5,809 nt of DNA from Actinomycetales bacterium (GCA_012799425.1 JAAZLF010000700.1:1-5809); one strand, 5' to 3'; shown: positions 1 to 5,286, counted from the first letter of the stretch. Notes: a model not told the origin generated them from the sequence alone. Numbers and translations: made by a program.

Positions 1-427
1 CCTCGTCCAGCAGCCGCTGCACGAAGGTGTGGTCCTTGGTGATCTGGGTGGTCTCCTCGGTGCGCAGCAGGTACGCGCGGGAGTCGCCGATGTGGGCGAG
101 GGCGAACTTGCCCTCCGCGCGCAGCAGGGCGGTGATGGTGGTGCCCAGGCCGCGCAGCTGGGGTTCGTCGCGGGCACGGCGCAGGATCTCCTGGTTCGCC
201 TCGAGCACGCTCTCCTCGAGCGTGGCGACGATGTCCGAGGCCGGGGTCTCCGAGTCCAGCTGTGCGAGGCGACCGATCGCCACGGAGGAGGCGACATCGC
301 CCCCGGCGTGACCGCCCATGCCGTCGGCCACCACCAGCAGGTGGGAGCCGGCATAGCCGGAGTCCTGGTTGTTGGACCGCACGAGGCCGACGTCGGAGCG
401 GGCGGCGTACCGCAGTGCGATGCTCAT
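1..427 (-). CDS. pstP: PP2C-family Ser/Thr protein phosphatase PstP, N-terminal part
   Basis: PstP removes phosphate from proteins phosphorylated by the Ser/Thr kinases PknA and PknB, which control cell-wall growth and division. The visible 142 residues give the first half of a PP2C (PPM) catalytic domain. They begin MSIALRYAARSDVGLVRSNN, followed by Gln21-Asp22, then VADGMGGHAGGDVAS with the metal-binding Asp35-Gly36, RGLGTT at about 92-97 and HIGDSRAYLL at 112-121. This order and wording closely match mycobacterial PstP as I recall it. The gene runs off the left edge, so the second metal-binding aspartates and any C-terminal membrane anchor are not visible. The ATG overlaps the fhaB stop as ATGA, which indicates translational coupling and supports this start. 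Family membership is near certain. The specific name rests on similarity plus the fhaA-fhaB context. Confidence 0.96.
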   Translation of the reverse strand, partial: MSIALRYAARSDVGLVRSNNQDSGYAGSHLLVVADGMGGHAGGDVASSVAIGRLAQLDSETPASDIVATLEESVLEANQEILRRARDEPQLRGLGTTITALLRAEGKFALAHIGDSRAYLLRTEETTQITKDHTFVQRLLDE

Positions 428-948
428 CGGGGACCTCGTCTCAGCTCGATCTCGGTGCGGCCGATCCGCACCTGCGCCCCCGGGCGGAACGGCACGGCGC
501 CCTCGATCCGGCGGCCGGACACCAGGGTGCCGTTGGTGGAGCCGAGATCCTCCACCATCCATTCGCCCTCGCGCTGGAACACGCGGGCGTGACGGTTGGA
601 GGCATAGTCGTCATCCAGCACCAGCATGCATTCGGGGGCACGGCCGATCAGGATCGGTGTGGAGCCGAGCGTCAGCGAGGTGCCCCGCAGGGGACCCGCC
701 GTGACGACCATCGCGGCCTGCGTGACCTCCGGATCGGTGCGCAGCTGCTCGGGATCCGCGTTCGCATCGGCCCCCGCCCCGGGCGGCGCCGATGCAGGAC
801 GCTGCTCACGCCGCGGGTCGCGGCTCGAGCGGGTCACGACGGTGGTGCCGAACAGGTCGTTGCGCAGCACCAGCACCACGACGATCACGAAGAGCCACAG
901 CGCCAGCACGAGGCCCAGGCGCAGGGCGACCAGGGTCAGTTCGCTCAT
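424..948 (-). CDS. fhaB: FHA domain membrane protein FhaB (FipA)
   Basis: This 174-residue protein has one N-terminal membrane segment (about residues 8-28, almost entirely Leu/Val/Ala/Ile/Phe). A Pro/Ala/Arg-rich linker (about 40-75) leads to a C-terminal cytoplasmic forkhead-associated domain (about 80-171). The phosphothreonine-binding residues are present: Gly102-Arg103, Ser117 to His120 in DDYASNRHARV, and Asn139 in VEDLGSTNGT. FHA domains dock phosphothreonine peptides. In mycobacteria FhaB/FipA links PknA/PknB signalling to division proteins, and its length there (about 155 residues) and motif wording are very similar. It lies 7 nt downstream of fhaA and overlaps pstP by 4 nt, so the three are probably one transcript. 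I see no strong SD, only a weak GGTGAG within the fhaA tail, so translation may be coupled to fhaA. Confidence 0.95.
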   Translation of the reverse strand: MSELTLVALRLGLVLALWLFVIVVVLVLRNDLFGTTVVTRSSRDPRREQRPASAPPGAGADANADPEQLRTDPEVTQAAMVVTAGPLRGTSLTLGSTPILIGRAPECMLVLDDDYASNRHARVFQREGEWMVEDLGSTNGTLVSGRRIEGAVPFRPGAQVRIGRTEIELRRGPR

Positions 949-955
949 CGGGCGC

Positions 956-1669
956 TCACCAGCCGACCGAGCCGGCGGCGGGGAGCAGCACGGTCAGCCG
1001 GGTGCGGCCGATCTTCAGCAGCGAGCGGTCGTGGAGCGCGACGGGCGTGCGGATCCGCTCGCCGTCGACGAAGGTGCCGTTGGTGGAGCCGAGGTCGGTC
1101 GCGATCAGCGTCGAGTCCTCCTCGGCGCGCAGCTCGAGGTGGTGACGGGACACGCCCGTGTCCTCGAGGATGATGTCGGCGTCGCCGCCGCGGCCGATCA
1201 CGGTCACCGGGCCGGTGAGCAGGTACTGCTGTCCGTCGATCTCGATGATCGGGCTGCCCCCGGCGCCGGTCGCCGCGGCTCCCGTCGCCGGAGCGACGCT
1301 GCCGCGCTCGGTGCGGGACTCGGTCTCGAAGCGACCGGCGCGCACCTCGTCGTCGCGCTCGAGGGTCACCGTCACCGCGCCGACGAACATGTAGCGCTGC
1401 TTGTCCGCGTGCTCGGTCAGCACGCGCTGCAGCTCGTCCAGCAGGGTGTCCTGCCAGGAGCTGAAGCGGTCGAAGTCCTGGGAGTGCAGGTAGACGGCGT
1501 ACACGTTCGGGGCGAGGGTCCGGGTGCGGTCCAGCACCTGGATCTGGTCATCGCACTCGCGCTTGAGCCCCTGCGCCAGGTCCAGCGGCTTGAGCTGCCC
1601 GCGACCGGGCGAGAACACGCTCGTCACGCCGCGGTCGAGGCCGCGCTCGATCCGATCCAAGATCCCCAC
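956..1669 (-). CDS. fhaA: DUF3662 and FHA domain protein FhaA
   Basis: FhaA is a cytoplasmic phosphothreonine reader. In mycobacteria its FHA domain binds phosphorylated MviN/MurJ pseudokinase and helps regulate peptidoglycan synthesis. The 237 residues start GILDRIERGLDRGVTSVF after the initiator. The DUF3662 domain covers about residues 2-105, including LKPLDLAQGLKRE at 26-38. A Gly/Ala-rich linker covers about 118-139. The C-terminal FHA domain (about 141-229) has Gly159-Arg160, Ser174-Arg-His176 and Asn197 in DLGSTNGTF. The open frame continues far upstream, but homology begins at this GTG, and an SD (GAAGGA on the minus strand, plus positions 1675-1680) sits 5 nt before it, so the longer frame is rejected. 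The linker is short: M. tuberculosis FhaA is about 527 residues because of a long low-complexity linker. First gene of the fhaA-fhaB-pstP operon. Confidence 0.95.
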   Translation of the reverse strand: MGILDRIERGLDRGVTSVFSPGRGQLKPLDLAQGLKRECDDQIQVLDRTRTLAPNVYAVYLHSQDFDRFSSWQDTLLDELQRVLTEHADKQRYMFVGAVTVTLERDDEVRAGRFETESRTERGSVAPATGAAATGAGGSPIIEIDGQQYLLTGPVTVIGRGGDADIILEDTGVSRHHLELRAEEDSTLIATDLGSTNGTFVDGERIRTPVALHDRSLLKIGRTRLTVLLPAAGSVGW

Positions 1670-1674
1670 GGTGG

Positions 1675-1680
1675 TCCTTC
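1675..1680 (-). promoter_or_regulatory. Shine-Dalgarno that fixes the fhaA GTG start
   Basis: Reads GAAGGA on the minus strand, 5 nt before the GTG whose start base is 1669. It decides the fhaA start against the long upstream extension of the same open frame, which would run antisense through the neighbouring hydrolase gene. Confidence 0.7.
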
Positions 1681-1763
1681 GCTCTCGCTGTGGCTGCCAG
1701 GTGCTCGAGCGGCATCGGGCCGAGCCGTCGCGGGACGGGATCGACGAGGCTGCTCGCCCCCAG

Positions 1764-1769
1764 ATCGTA
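1764..1769 (-). promoter_or_regulatory. Candidate -10 element of the fhaA-fhaB-pstP operon
   Basis: The minus strand reads TACGAT, which fits the actinobacterial TAnnnT -10 pattern, in an otherwise GC-saturated stretch. It would place transcription start near 1757 and give a leader of about 88 nt. No convincing -35 is present. The -35 position is instead occupied by a 6-bp inverted repeat (CCGGGC at 1775-1780, GCCCGG at 1787-1792, 6-nt loop) that could be an operator or simply a GC-rich coincidence. Seen by eye only. Confidence 0.4.
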
Positions 1770-1890
1770 TCGCGCCGGGCGGTCCTGCCCGGGCCGGACG
1801 GGCGGGGAGGCGGCGAGGGAATCGTGCAGGGGTCGTGAAGGTCGGCGGAGCGCGGTGCGGGGACGGCCGGGGGAGGGAGCAGGGGCCATG

Positions 1891-1899
1891 TGCCATATT
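1891..1899 (+). promoter_or_regulatory. Extended -10 for a probably leaderless serine hydrolase mRNA
   Basis: TGC followed by CATATT (1894-1899) resembles an extended -10 (TGn plus a hexamer matching TATAAT at 4 of 6). The GTG start codon begins at 1907, exactly where transcription would be expected to start, so the mRNA is probably leaderless. This is common in actinobacteria. A very short GGGA just before the GTG is the only SD-like alternative. Confidence 0.45.
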
Positions 1900-1906
1900 G
1901 GGAACG

Positions 1907-2731
1907 GTGGAGACCGAGAGCCAGTCCGAGATCCCCGTCGACATCGACTTCGCGCACGCCCTGGGCGTATCCGACGCGGAGCGCACGTTGCACGTCCAAG
2001 GAGACCGCACCCGGGTCTGGGACCTCGCCAGCGTCTCCAAACCCCTGGCCGCCCTCGGTGCCCTGATCGCGGTGGACCGCGGCCTGGTCGACCTCGACGA
2101 GCCCGCCGGGCCCGAGGGCTCGACCGTGCGCCACCTGCTCGCCCACACCGCCGGCTACGCCTTCGACGGCGACGAGACGGTGGGGTCCGTCGGCTCCCGA
2201 CGCATCTACTCCAACACCGGTTTCGAGGTGCTCGCCGCACACCTCGAGGACGCCACCGGCTACGACTACGCCGACTGGATGGAGCAGACCGTCGTGGCCG
2301 GTCTCGACCTGGTGGACCTCGAGGTCAGCGGCTCCCCGGCCGCCGGCTATCGCGGCTCGATCCGGGACCTGCTGGCCGTCGGCCGCGAGCTGCTGGCCCC
2401 CACCCTGATCCCCGAGGACCTCTGGCGCGAGGCGACCGGCGTCCAGTTCCCGGGCCTGTCCGGGATCCTGCCCGGCTACGGACGGCAGAAGCCCAACGAC
2501 TGGGGGCTGGGCTTCGAGATCCGTGGCCAGAAGGATCCCCACTGGACCGGCGCGCGCTCCTCCCCCGAGACCTTCGGGCACTTCGGGCAGGCGGGGTCCT
2601 TCCTCTGGGTGGACCCGGTGCGCGGGCTCACTGCCGCGTTCCTCGGTGAGGAGCCCTTCGGCCCCGAGCACGTGAAGGCCTGGCCGGGCCTGACCGACGC
2701 GCTCCTCGAGCGCTTCGGCGACGCGGGCTGA
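1907..2731 (+). CDS. Compact serine hydrolase, beta-lactamase/PBP fold (paralogue 1)
   Basis: A 274-residue member of the class C beta-lactamase-like family (Pfam PF00144). The three active-site motifs are present: Ser42-Val-Ser-Lys45 (SxxK nucleophile and base), Tyr101-Ser-Asn103 (YxN) and His225-Phe-Gly227 (HxG, in place of KTG). HLLAHTAGY at 76-84 is also typical of the family. HxG variants include esterases, D-amino-acid peptidases and amide hydrolases, so a true antibiotic beta-lactamase is unlikely. At about 270 residues it is clearly shorter than the usual 350-400, with little ahead of SxxK and no signal peptide or membrane segment, so it looks cytoplasmic. The GTG start is chosen because the -10-like element is 7 nt upstream; an in-frame TTG at 1898 is possible. 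It is followed 8 nt later by a paralogue, probably in one operon. Substrate unknown. Confidence 0.9.
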   Translation: METESQSEIPVDIDFAHALGVSDAERTLHVQGDRTRVWDLASVSKPLAALGALIAVDRGLVDLDEPAGPEGSTVRHLLAHTAGYAFDGDETVGSVGSRRIYSNTGFEVLAAHLEDATGYDYADWMEQTVVAGLDLVDLEVSGSPAAGYRGSIRDLLAVGRELLAPTLIPEDLWREATGVQFPGLSGILPGYGRQKPNDWGLGFEIRGQKDPHWTGARSSPETFGHFGQAGSFLWVDPVRGLTAAFLGEEPFGPEHVKAWPGLTDALLERFGDAG

Positions 2732-2739
2732 CAGGTGCC

Positions 2740-3549
2740 ATGAGCGCCCTGGACGTGCTCGCGGACTTCGGGTTCGAAGCCGCCGCGATCGTGCTCGGCC
2801 CGGAGGGTGAGCGGGAGCGGCGCGGCGACATCGAGCGGATCCGGCCCTGGCGCTCGGTCACCAAGACCCTCACCGGCTGCGGCGCCGCCCTCGCCCTGCA
2901 GGAGGGGCGCGCGGATCTCGAGGACGAAGCCGGACCACCCGGTGCGACCCTGCGCCACCTGCTCACCCACGCCTCCGGATACTTCTACGAATCCGAGAGC
3001 ACCCTGCAGGCACCCGGGCTGCGCCGGCACTACTCCAACTACGGCATCGACGAGGCCGCCCGCCACCTCGAGCGCGCCATCGGCCGCGACTTCGGCGACT
3101 GGATCCGGGAGCGGGTCGCCGGACCGCTCGGCATGGACGATCTGGAGTGGAGCGGCTCGGCGTCCGTCGGCGCCCACGGGTCGCTCACCGACCTCGCGCT
3201 GTTCGCCGCCGAGCTGCTGCGACCCACCCTGCTCGAGCCGCGCTGGCACACGGAGCTGACCCGTGCCCAGTTCCCCGAGCTCGTGGGGATCATGCCCGGC
3301 TTCGGCAAGCAGGAGCCGAACCCCTTCGGGCTCGGCCTCGAGGTGCGCGGCCGGAAATCCCCGCACTGGACGGGCGCTCGCAACAGCGAGGAGACCGTGG
3401 GGCACTTCGGGATGCGCGGCACCGCCTTCTGGGTGGACCCCGCCGCGGACCTGGCCCTGGTGGTCGGCACTTCCCACGACTTCTGCGACGCGCACCGGGA
3501 GGTCATGCCGCGCCTGTCCGACGCGGTGCTCGCGGCGCACGGGGGCTGA
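2740..3549 (+). CDS. Compact serine hydrolase, beta-lactamase/PBP fold (paralogue 2)
   Basis: A 269-residue tandem paralogue of the preceding gene, alignable without gaps across the catalytic core at a fixed offset of 3 residues. The motifs are Ser39-Val-Thr-Lys42, Tyr98-Ser-Asn100 and His222-Phe-Gly224. LRHLLTHASGY at 71-81 matches LLAHTAGY in its neighbour. Over the 48 positions from QFP (residue 177) to HFG (224), 33 are identical to paralogue 1, including PHWTGAR, the most conserved block. No signal peptide or membrane segment is visible, so a cytoplasmic location is inferred. The ATG is 8 nt after the upstream stop, with a poor AGGTG SD very close to it, which suggests coupled translation. 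Both copies keep every catalytic residue, so neither looks like a decaying duplicate. They may have different substrates or form a heterodimer. Confidence 0.9.
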   Translation: MSALDVLADFGFEAAAIVLGPEGERERRGDIERIRPWRSVTKTLTGCGAALALQEGRADLEDEAGPPGATLRHLLTHASGYFYESESTLQAPGLRRHYSNYGIDEAARHLERAIGRDFGDWIRERVAGPLGMDDLEWSGSASVGAHGSLTDLALFAAELLRPTLLEPRWHTELTRAQFPELVGIMPGFGKQEPNPFGLGLEVRGRKSPHWTGARNSEETVGHFGMRGTAFWVDPAADLALVVGTSHDFCDAHREVMPRLSDAVLAAHGG

Positions 3550-3576
3550 TCCGCGCAGCACGGGACGAGCCGCGGA
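3550..3576 (+). terminator. Weak hairpin after the hydrolase pair
   Basis: TCCGCG (3550-3555) and CGCGGA (3571-3576) form a perfect 6-bp inverted repeat with a 15-nt loop, starting directly after the TGA of the second hydrolase. There is no T tract, so this is at best a weak stop or an mRNA-stabilising stem. Confidence 0.25.
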
Positions 3577-3629
3577 GCAGGAGACGCCTCTCACGCTCGC
3601 CCTCCGCTCCATGACGAGCCCGCTCCACT

Positions 3630-3635
3630 TAGGGT
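3630..3635 (+). promoter_or_regulatory. Possible -10 element for the DUF3817 gene
   Basis: TAGGGT fits the loose TAnnnT actinobacterial -10 pattern and would give a leader of about 50 nt. No -35 is recognisable at the expected distance, so this is a weak call based on position alone. Confidence 0.25.
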
Positions 3636-3642
3636 GACCTCA

Positions 3643-3675
3643 CCACACCTTCGCCACGCCTTCGTCACGCCTTGC
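3643..3675 (+). repeat. Three imperfect 11-bp tandem repeats upstream of the DUF3817 gene
   Basis: The units are CCACACCTTCG (3643-3653), CCACGCCTTCG (3654-3664) and TCACGCCTTGC (3665-3675). The period is about one helical turn, so all three lie on the same DNA face. They sit between the possible -10 and the SD of the DUF3817 gene. They could be a protein-binding array, or a leader repeat with no function. Confidence 0.6.
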
Positions 3676-3691
3676 CAGGAGCCAGACCTCG

Positions 3692-4075
3692 ATGACCGTC
3701 CCCAGCACCGACTCCCTCGCCCAGCCCCTCGACGGTACCGCGGCGAGCCCCGCCGAGCCGTCCCGGGCGAAGCGCTCGCCGATAGGTGCTCTCTTCGCCG
3801 TCGTCGCCTTCATCGAGGCGTTCACCTGGGCCGGCCTGCTCGTGGGGATGTTCCTGAAGTACGTCACCGGCACCACCGAGATGGGGGTGTGGCTGTTCGG
3901 TCGGCTCCACGGCGGGGCGTTCATGCTCTACCTGGTGATGACGATCGTGGCCGCGCTCTCGCTGCGCTGGAAGTGGTGGGTCGCGCTGCTGGCCCTGCTC
4001 GCCGCGATCCCGCCGCTGGTCACCGTGCCGCTCGAGATCTGGCTGAGCCGCACCGGGCGGCTGAACCGGCGCTGA
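3692..4075 (+). CDS. DUF3817 small integral membrane protein
   Basis: A 127-residue protein with a polar N-terminal tail (about 1-30) and three predicted membrane segments (about 31-54, 72-91 and 95-114). The first segment and following loop carry the DUF3817 hallmarks: FIEAFTWAGLLVGMFLKY at about 40-57 (Glu42 and Trp46 within the membrane, Lys56 at its end) and GRLHGGAFMLYL at 70-81. The basic tail ends RTGRLNRR. The family is common in actinobacteria and its biochemical role is unknown; I do not assign one. The ATG is supported by an AGGAG SD at 3677-3681. The 3' end is unusual: the last eight codons plus stop are duplicated immediately downstream. The gene converges on folP2, leaving 73 bp between their stops. 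Confidence 0.9.
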   Translation: MTVPSTDSLAQPLDGTAASPAEPSRAKRSPIGALFAVVAFIEAFTWAGLLVGMFLKYVTGTTEMGVWLFGRLHGGAFMLYLVMTIVAALSLRWKWWVALLALLAAIPPLVTVPLEIWLSRTGRLNRR

Positions 4076-4123
4076 CGCACCGGGCGGCTGAACCGGCGCT
4101 GAGCACGGGCCGGCTCTCCCGGC
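4049..4123 (+). repeat. Codon-phased 27-bp tandem duplication with a third decayed copy
   Basis: Positions 4049-4075 and 4076-4102 are identical 27-bp units. The unit starts on a codon boundary and holds the last eight DUF3817 codons (RTGRLNRR) plus TGA. A third, diverged copy occupies 4103-4123, matching 16 of 21 aligned bases and lacking the first base of the unit. Because the first copy already contains the stop, the added copies lie in the 3' untranslated region and do not change the protein. This looks like recent replication slippage on top of an older event. Confidence 0.9.
4109..4123 (+). terminator. Small hairpin between convergent genes
   Basis: GCCGG (4109-4113) and CCGGC (4119-4123) can pair around a CTCTC loop, inside the third repeat copy and midway between the convergent DUF3817 and folP2 stops. 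The stem is only 5 bp and neither strand has a T run, so bidirectional termination is possible but poorly supported. Confidence 0.25.
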
Positions 4124-4148
4124 ACATCTCCCGGTGGTGCGGGCCTCG

Positions 4149-5123
4149 TCAGGCGTTGTGGACCAGCGGCCCCTCGGGGTCCCGCCAGCCCTCGAGCACC
4201 TCGAGCATCCGCACCAGGCGCACCGTGGCCTGGACGTCGTGCACCCGCAGGAGGCGGGCACCGCGCTGGACGGCCCAGGCCGCGGCCGCGAGCGAGCCCT
4301 CGAGGCGCTCCTGCTTGGGCAGGTCCAGCGACTCGCCCACGAAGTCCTTGCGCGACAGCGCCGCCAGCAGCGGCAGGCCGAAGGCGGTGTACTCGTCGAG
4401 GCCGCGCAGCATCTCGAGGGTCTGCACGGTGCTCTTGTTCAGATCCGGCCCCGGGTCCAGCACGATCCGCTCCTGCGGGATCCCCGCCGTGAGGGCCCGC
4501 TCGAGACGCTCACCGAGGAAGCCCCGCACCTCGGCCACCACATCGTCGTACTGCGGGTGGGGGAGGGGGCGGCGGGGCTGCGCGGCCGAATGGGTGATCA
4601 CCAGCGAGGCCCCGGCCTCGGCCACGGCCCGTGCCATCCGGGGATCCGAGAGCCCGGTGGTGTCGTTGATCAGATCCGCGCCCGCCTCGATCGCGGCGTC
4701 CGCCACCGAGGCGTGGAAGGTGTCGACCGACAGCAGCACGTGCGCGGGCAGCTCCCGGCGCAGCGCGGCGATCACCGGGACCACCCGCTCGCTCTCCTCG
4801 GCCGCGGGCAGCGGGTCGCCGGGGGCGAACTTCACCCCGCCCACGTCGATCAGGTCGGCGCCATCGCGGCCCGCCTCGAGGCCCGCGGCGACCGCCGCCT
4901 CCAGGCCCCAGGTGCGGCCCTCGTCGAAGAAGGAGTCACGGGTGCGGTTCACGATCGCCATCACCAGCACCCGGCGCGAGGTGTCCGGCAGCGGCCGGGG
5001 CGCGCGCGAGAGCGCACGGGAGGCACCCGCCGAACCGTCCAGCATCGCCCCGGACGTGCGGGCTACAGTGGATTCCGACCCGGGGGAGCGGCCTGCCGAG
5101 CCCCCGTCGTACGCGTTGTTCAT
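4149..5123 (-). CDS. folP2: FolP2-type dihydropteroate synthase paralogue
   Basis: Dihydropteroate synthase joins p-aminobenzoate to a pterin pyrophosphate in folate synthesis and has a TIM-barrel fold. This 324-residue protein has a disordered-looking N-terminal tail (about 1-50) and then recognisable motifs: VNRTRDSFFDEG at 58-69, DVGGVK at 93-98, SVDT at 132-135, LINDT at 151-155, LDPGP at 222-226, ALSRKDFVGE at 255-264 and RVHD at 293-296. Catalytic Asp134, Asn153, Asp223, Lys259, Arg293 and His295 are retained. However, the ESTRP-type loop is replaced by GGVKFAPG and the usual Pro of NxTPDSF is Arg62. The GGVK form matches mycobacterial FolP2 (Rv1207) rather than FolP1, and FolP2 has been reported to lack DHPS activity. 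The true reaction is therefore uncertain. The start is fixed by a good GGAGGA SD. The gene is divergent from sqdB. Confidence 0.88.
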   Translation of the reverse strand: MNNAYDGGSAGRSPGSESTVARTSGAMLDGSAGASRALSRAPRPLPDTSRRVLVMAIVNRTRDSFFDEGRTWGLEAAVAAGLEAGRDGADLIDVGGVKFAPGDPLPAAEESERVVPVIAALRRELPAHVLLSVDTFHASVADAAIEAGADLINDTTGLSDPRMARAVAEAGASLVITHSAAQPRRPLPHPQYDDVVAEVRGFLGERLERALTAGIPQERIVLDPGPDLNKSTVQTLEMLRGLDEYTAFGLPLLAALSRKDFVGESLDLPKQERLEGSLAAAAWAVQRGARLLRVHDVQATVRLVRMLEVLEGWRDPEGPLVHNA

Positions 5124-5130
5124 GGTCCGT

Positions 5131-5136
5131 TCCTCC
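5131..5136 (-). promoter_or_regulatory. Shine-Dalgarno of folP2
   Basis: Reads GGAGGA on the minus strand, 7 nt before the ATG whose start base is 5123. It confirms the long N-terminal tail of FolP2 as translated, against the internal Met27. Confidence 0.8.
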
Positions 5137-5162
5137 GCGGTTCAGGCCGGGTCAGCCCGTCT

Positions 5163-5190
5163 TTGAGGGGTGCCCGACCTGCACTACGTT
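5163..5190 (+). promoter_or_regulatory. Candidate sqdB promoter in the divergent control region
   Basis: TTGAGG (5163-5168) and TACGTT (5185-5190), separated by 16 bp, resemble -35 and TAnnnT -10 elements. They would start transcription near 5197 and give a leader of about 86 nt. A second -10-like hexamer, CACAAT at 5210-5215, is also possible. On the opposite strand CATAAC (plus positions 5188-5193) is a possible folP2 -10 that overlaps the sqdB one, so the two directions could compete for polymerase. All were identified by eye. Confidence 0.35.
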
Positions 5191-5286
5191 ATGAGCGGAC
5201 ACGGACGTGCACAATCCGGCTGCGCTGCACCTTGCACGCCGGTCCCTCGACCTGATGCTCGACCTGATGGAGGACTCACGAGATGA
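5191..5286 (+). CDS. Possible 31-codon upstream ORF overlapping sqdB
   Basis: ATG at 5191 opens a 31-codon frame whose TGA (5284-5286) overlaps the sqdB ATG as ATGA, the arrangement seen in translationally coupled leaders. The peptide begins MSGHGRAQSGC and has two Cys codons (11 and 15). Its last third is encoded by the 12-bp repeat. There is no SD before its ATG, and with the -10 at 5185-5190 the mRNA would start after it, so translation needs a different transcription start. Short open frames arise often by chance in GC-rich DNA. It could be a regulatory leader peptide or mean nothing. Confidence 0.25.
   Translation: MSGHGRAQSGCAAPCTPVPRPDARPDGGLTR
5216..5242 (+). promoter_or_regulatory. 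Hairpin in the sqdB leader
   Basis: CCGGC (5216-5220) pairs with GCCGG (5238-5242), and the inner TGC (5221-5223) with GCA (5234-5236). One C (5237) is bulged and the loop is 10 nt. The 8-bp interrupted stem lies upstream of the 12-bp repeats and the SD. It may be a structured 5' leader element; no known riboswitch was recognised. Confidence 0.35.
5246..5269 (+). repeat. Perfect 12-bp tandem duplication abutting the sqdB SD
   Basis: CTCGACCTGATG occurs twice, at 5246-5257 and 5258-5269. The last base of the second copy is the first G of the SD. The unit length is a multiple of three, so the duplication keeps the upstream frame open. Probably slippage-derived; it could affect folding or ribosome access. 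Confidence 0.85.
5269..5274 (+). promoter_or_regulatory. Shine-Dalgarno of sqdB
   Basis: GGAGGA with an 8-nt spacer to the ATG at 5283, a near-ideal ribosome binding site that fixes the sqdB start. Confidence 0.85.

Noticed and set aside
626..1906. Long plus-strand open frame continuing upstream of the first serine hydrolase to 626
   Set aside because: It lies antisense to fhaA and fhaB, has an Arg/Ala/Gly-rich shadow composition, and the family homology begins only after 1907.
1670..2671. Minus-strand frame extending fhaA upstream to 2671
   Set aside because: It is antisense to the first hydrolase. FhaA homology begins at the GTG at 1669, which has its own SD, and the extension shows no domain.
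1907..3549. Antibiotic-resistance beta-lactamases
   Set aside because: The third motif is HFG rather than KTG, the proteins are short and unexported, and the context is chromosomal housekeeping. A general serine hydrolase is the safer call.
2476..3612. Minus-strand open frame of 378 codons antisense to the two hydrolases
   Set aside because: No recognisable motif, and the opposite strand has full PF00144 active-site signatures.
3611..3635. ATGACG (3611-3616) as a -35 paired with TAGGGT (3630-3635)
   Set aside because: The spacer would be only 13 bp, too short for a normal sigma-70-type promoter.
3634..5255. Large plus-strand open frames (about 510 and 373 codons) across 3634-5255
   Set aside because: They are out of frame with DUF3817 or antisense to folP2, which has clear catalytic motifs and an SD. 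Their Arg/Ser/Pro-rich or Gly/Arg/His-rich translations are typical GC-rich shadows.
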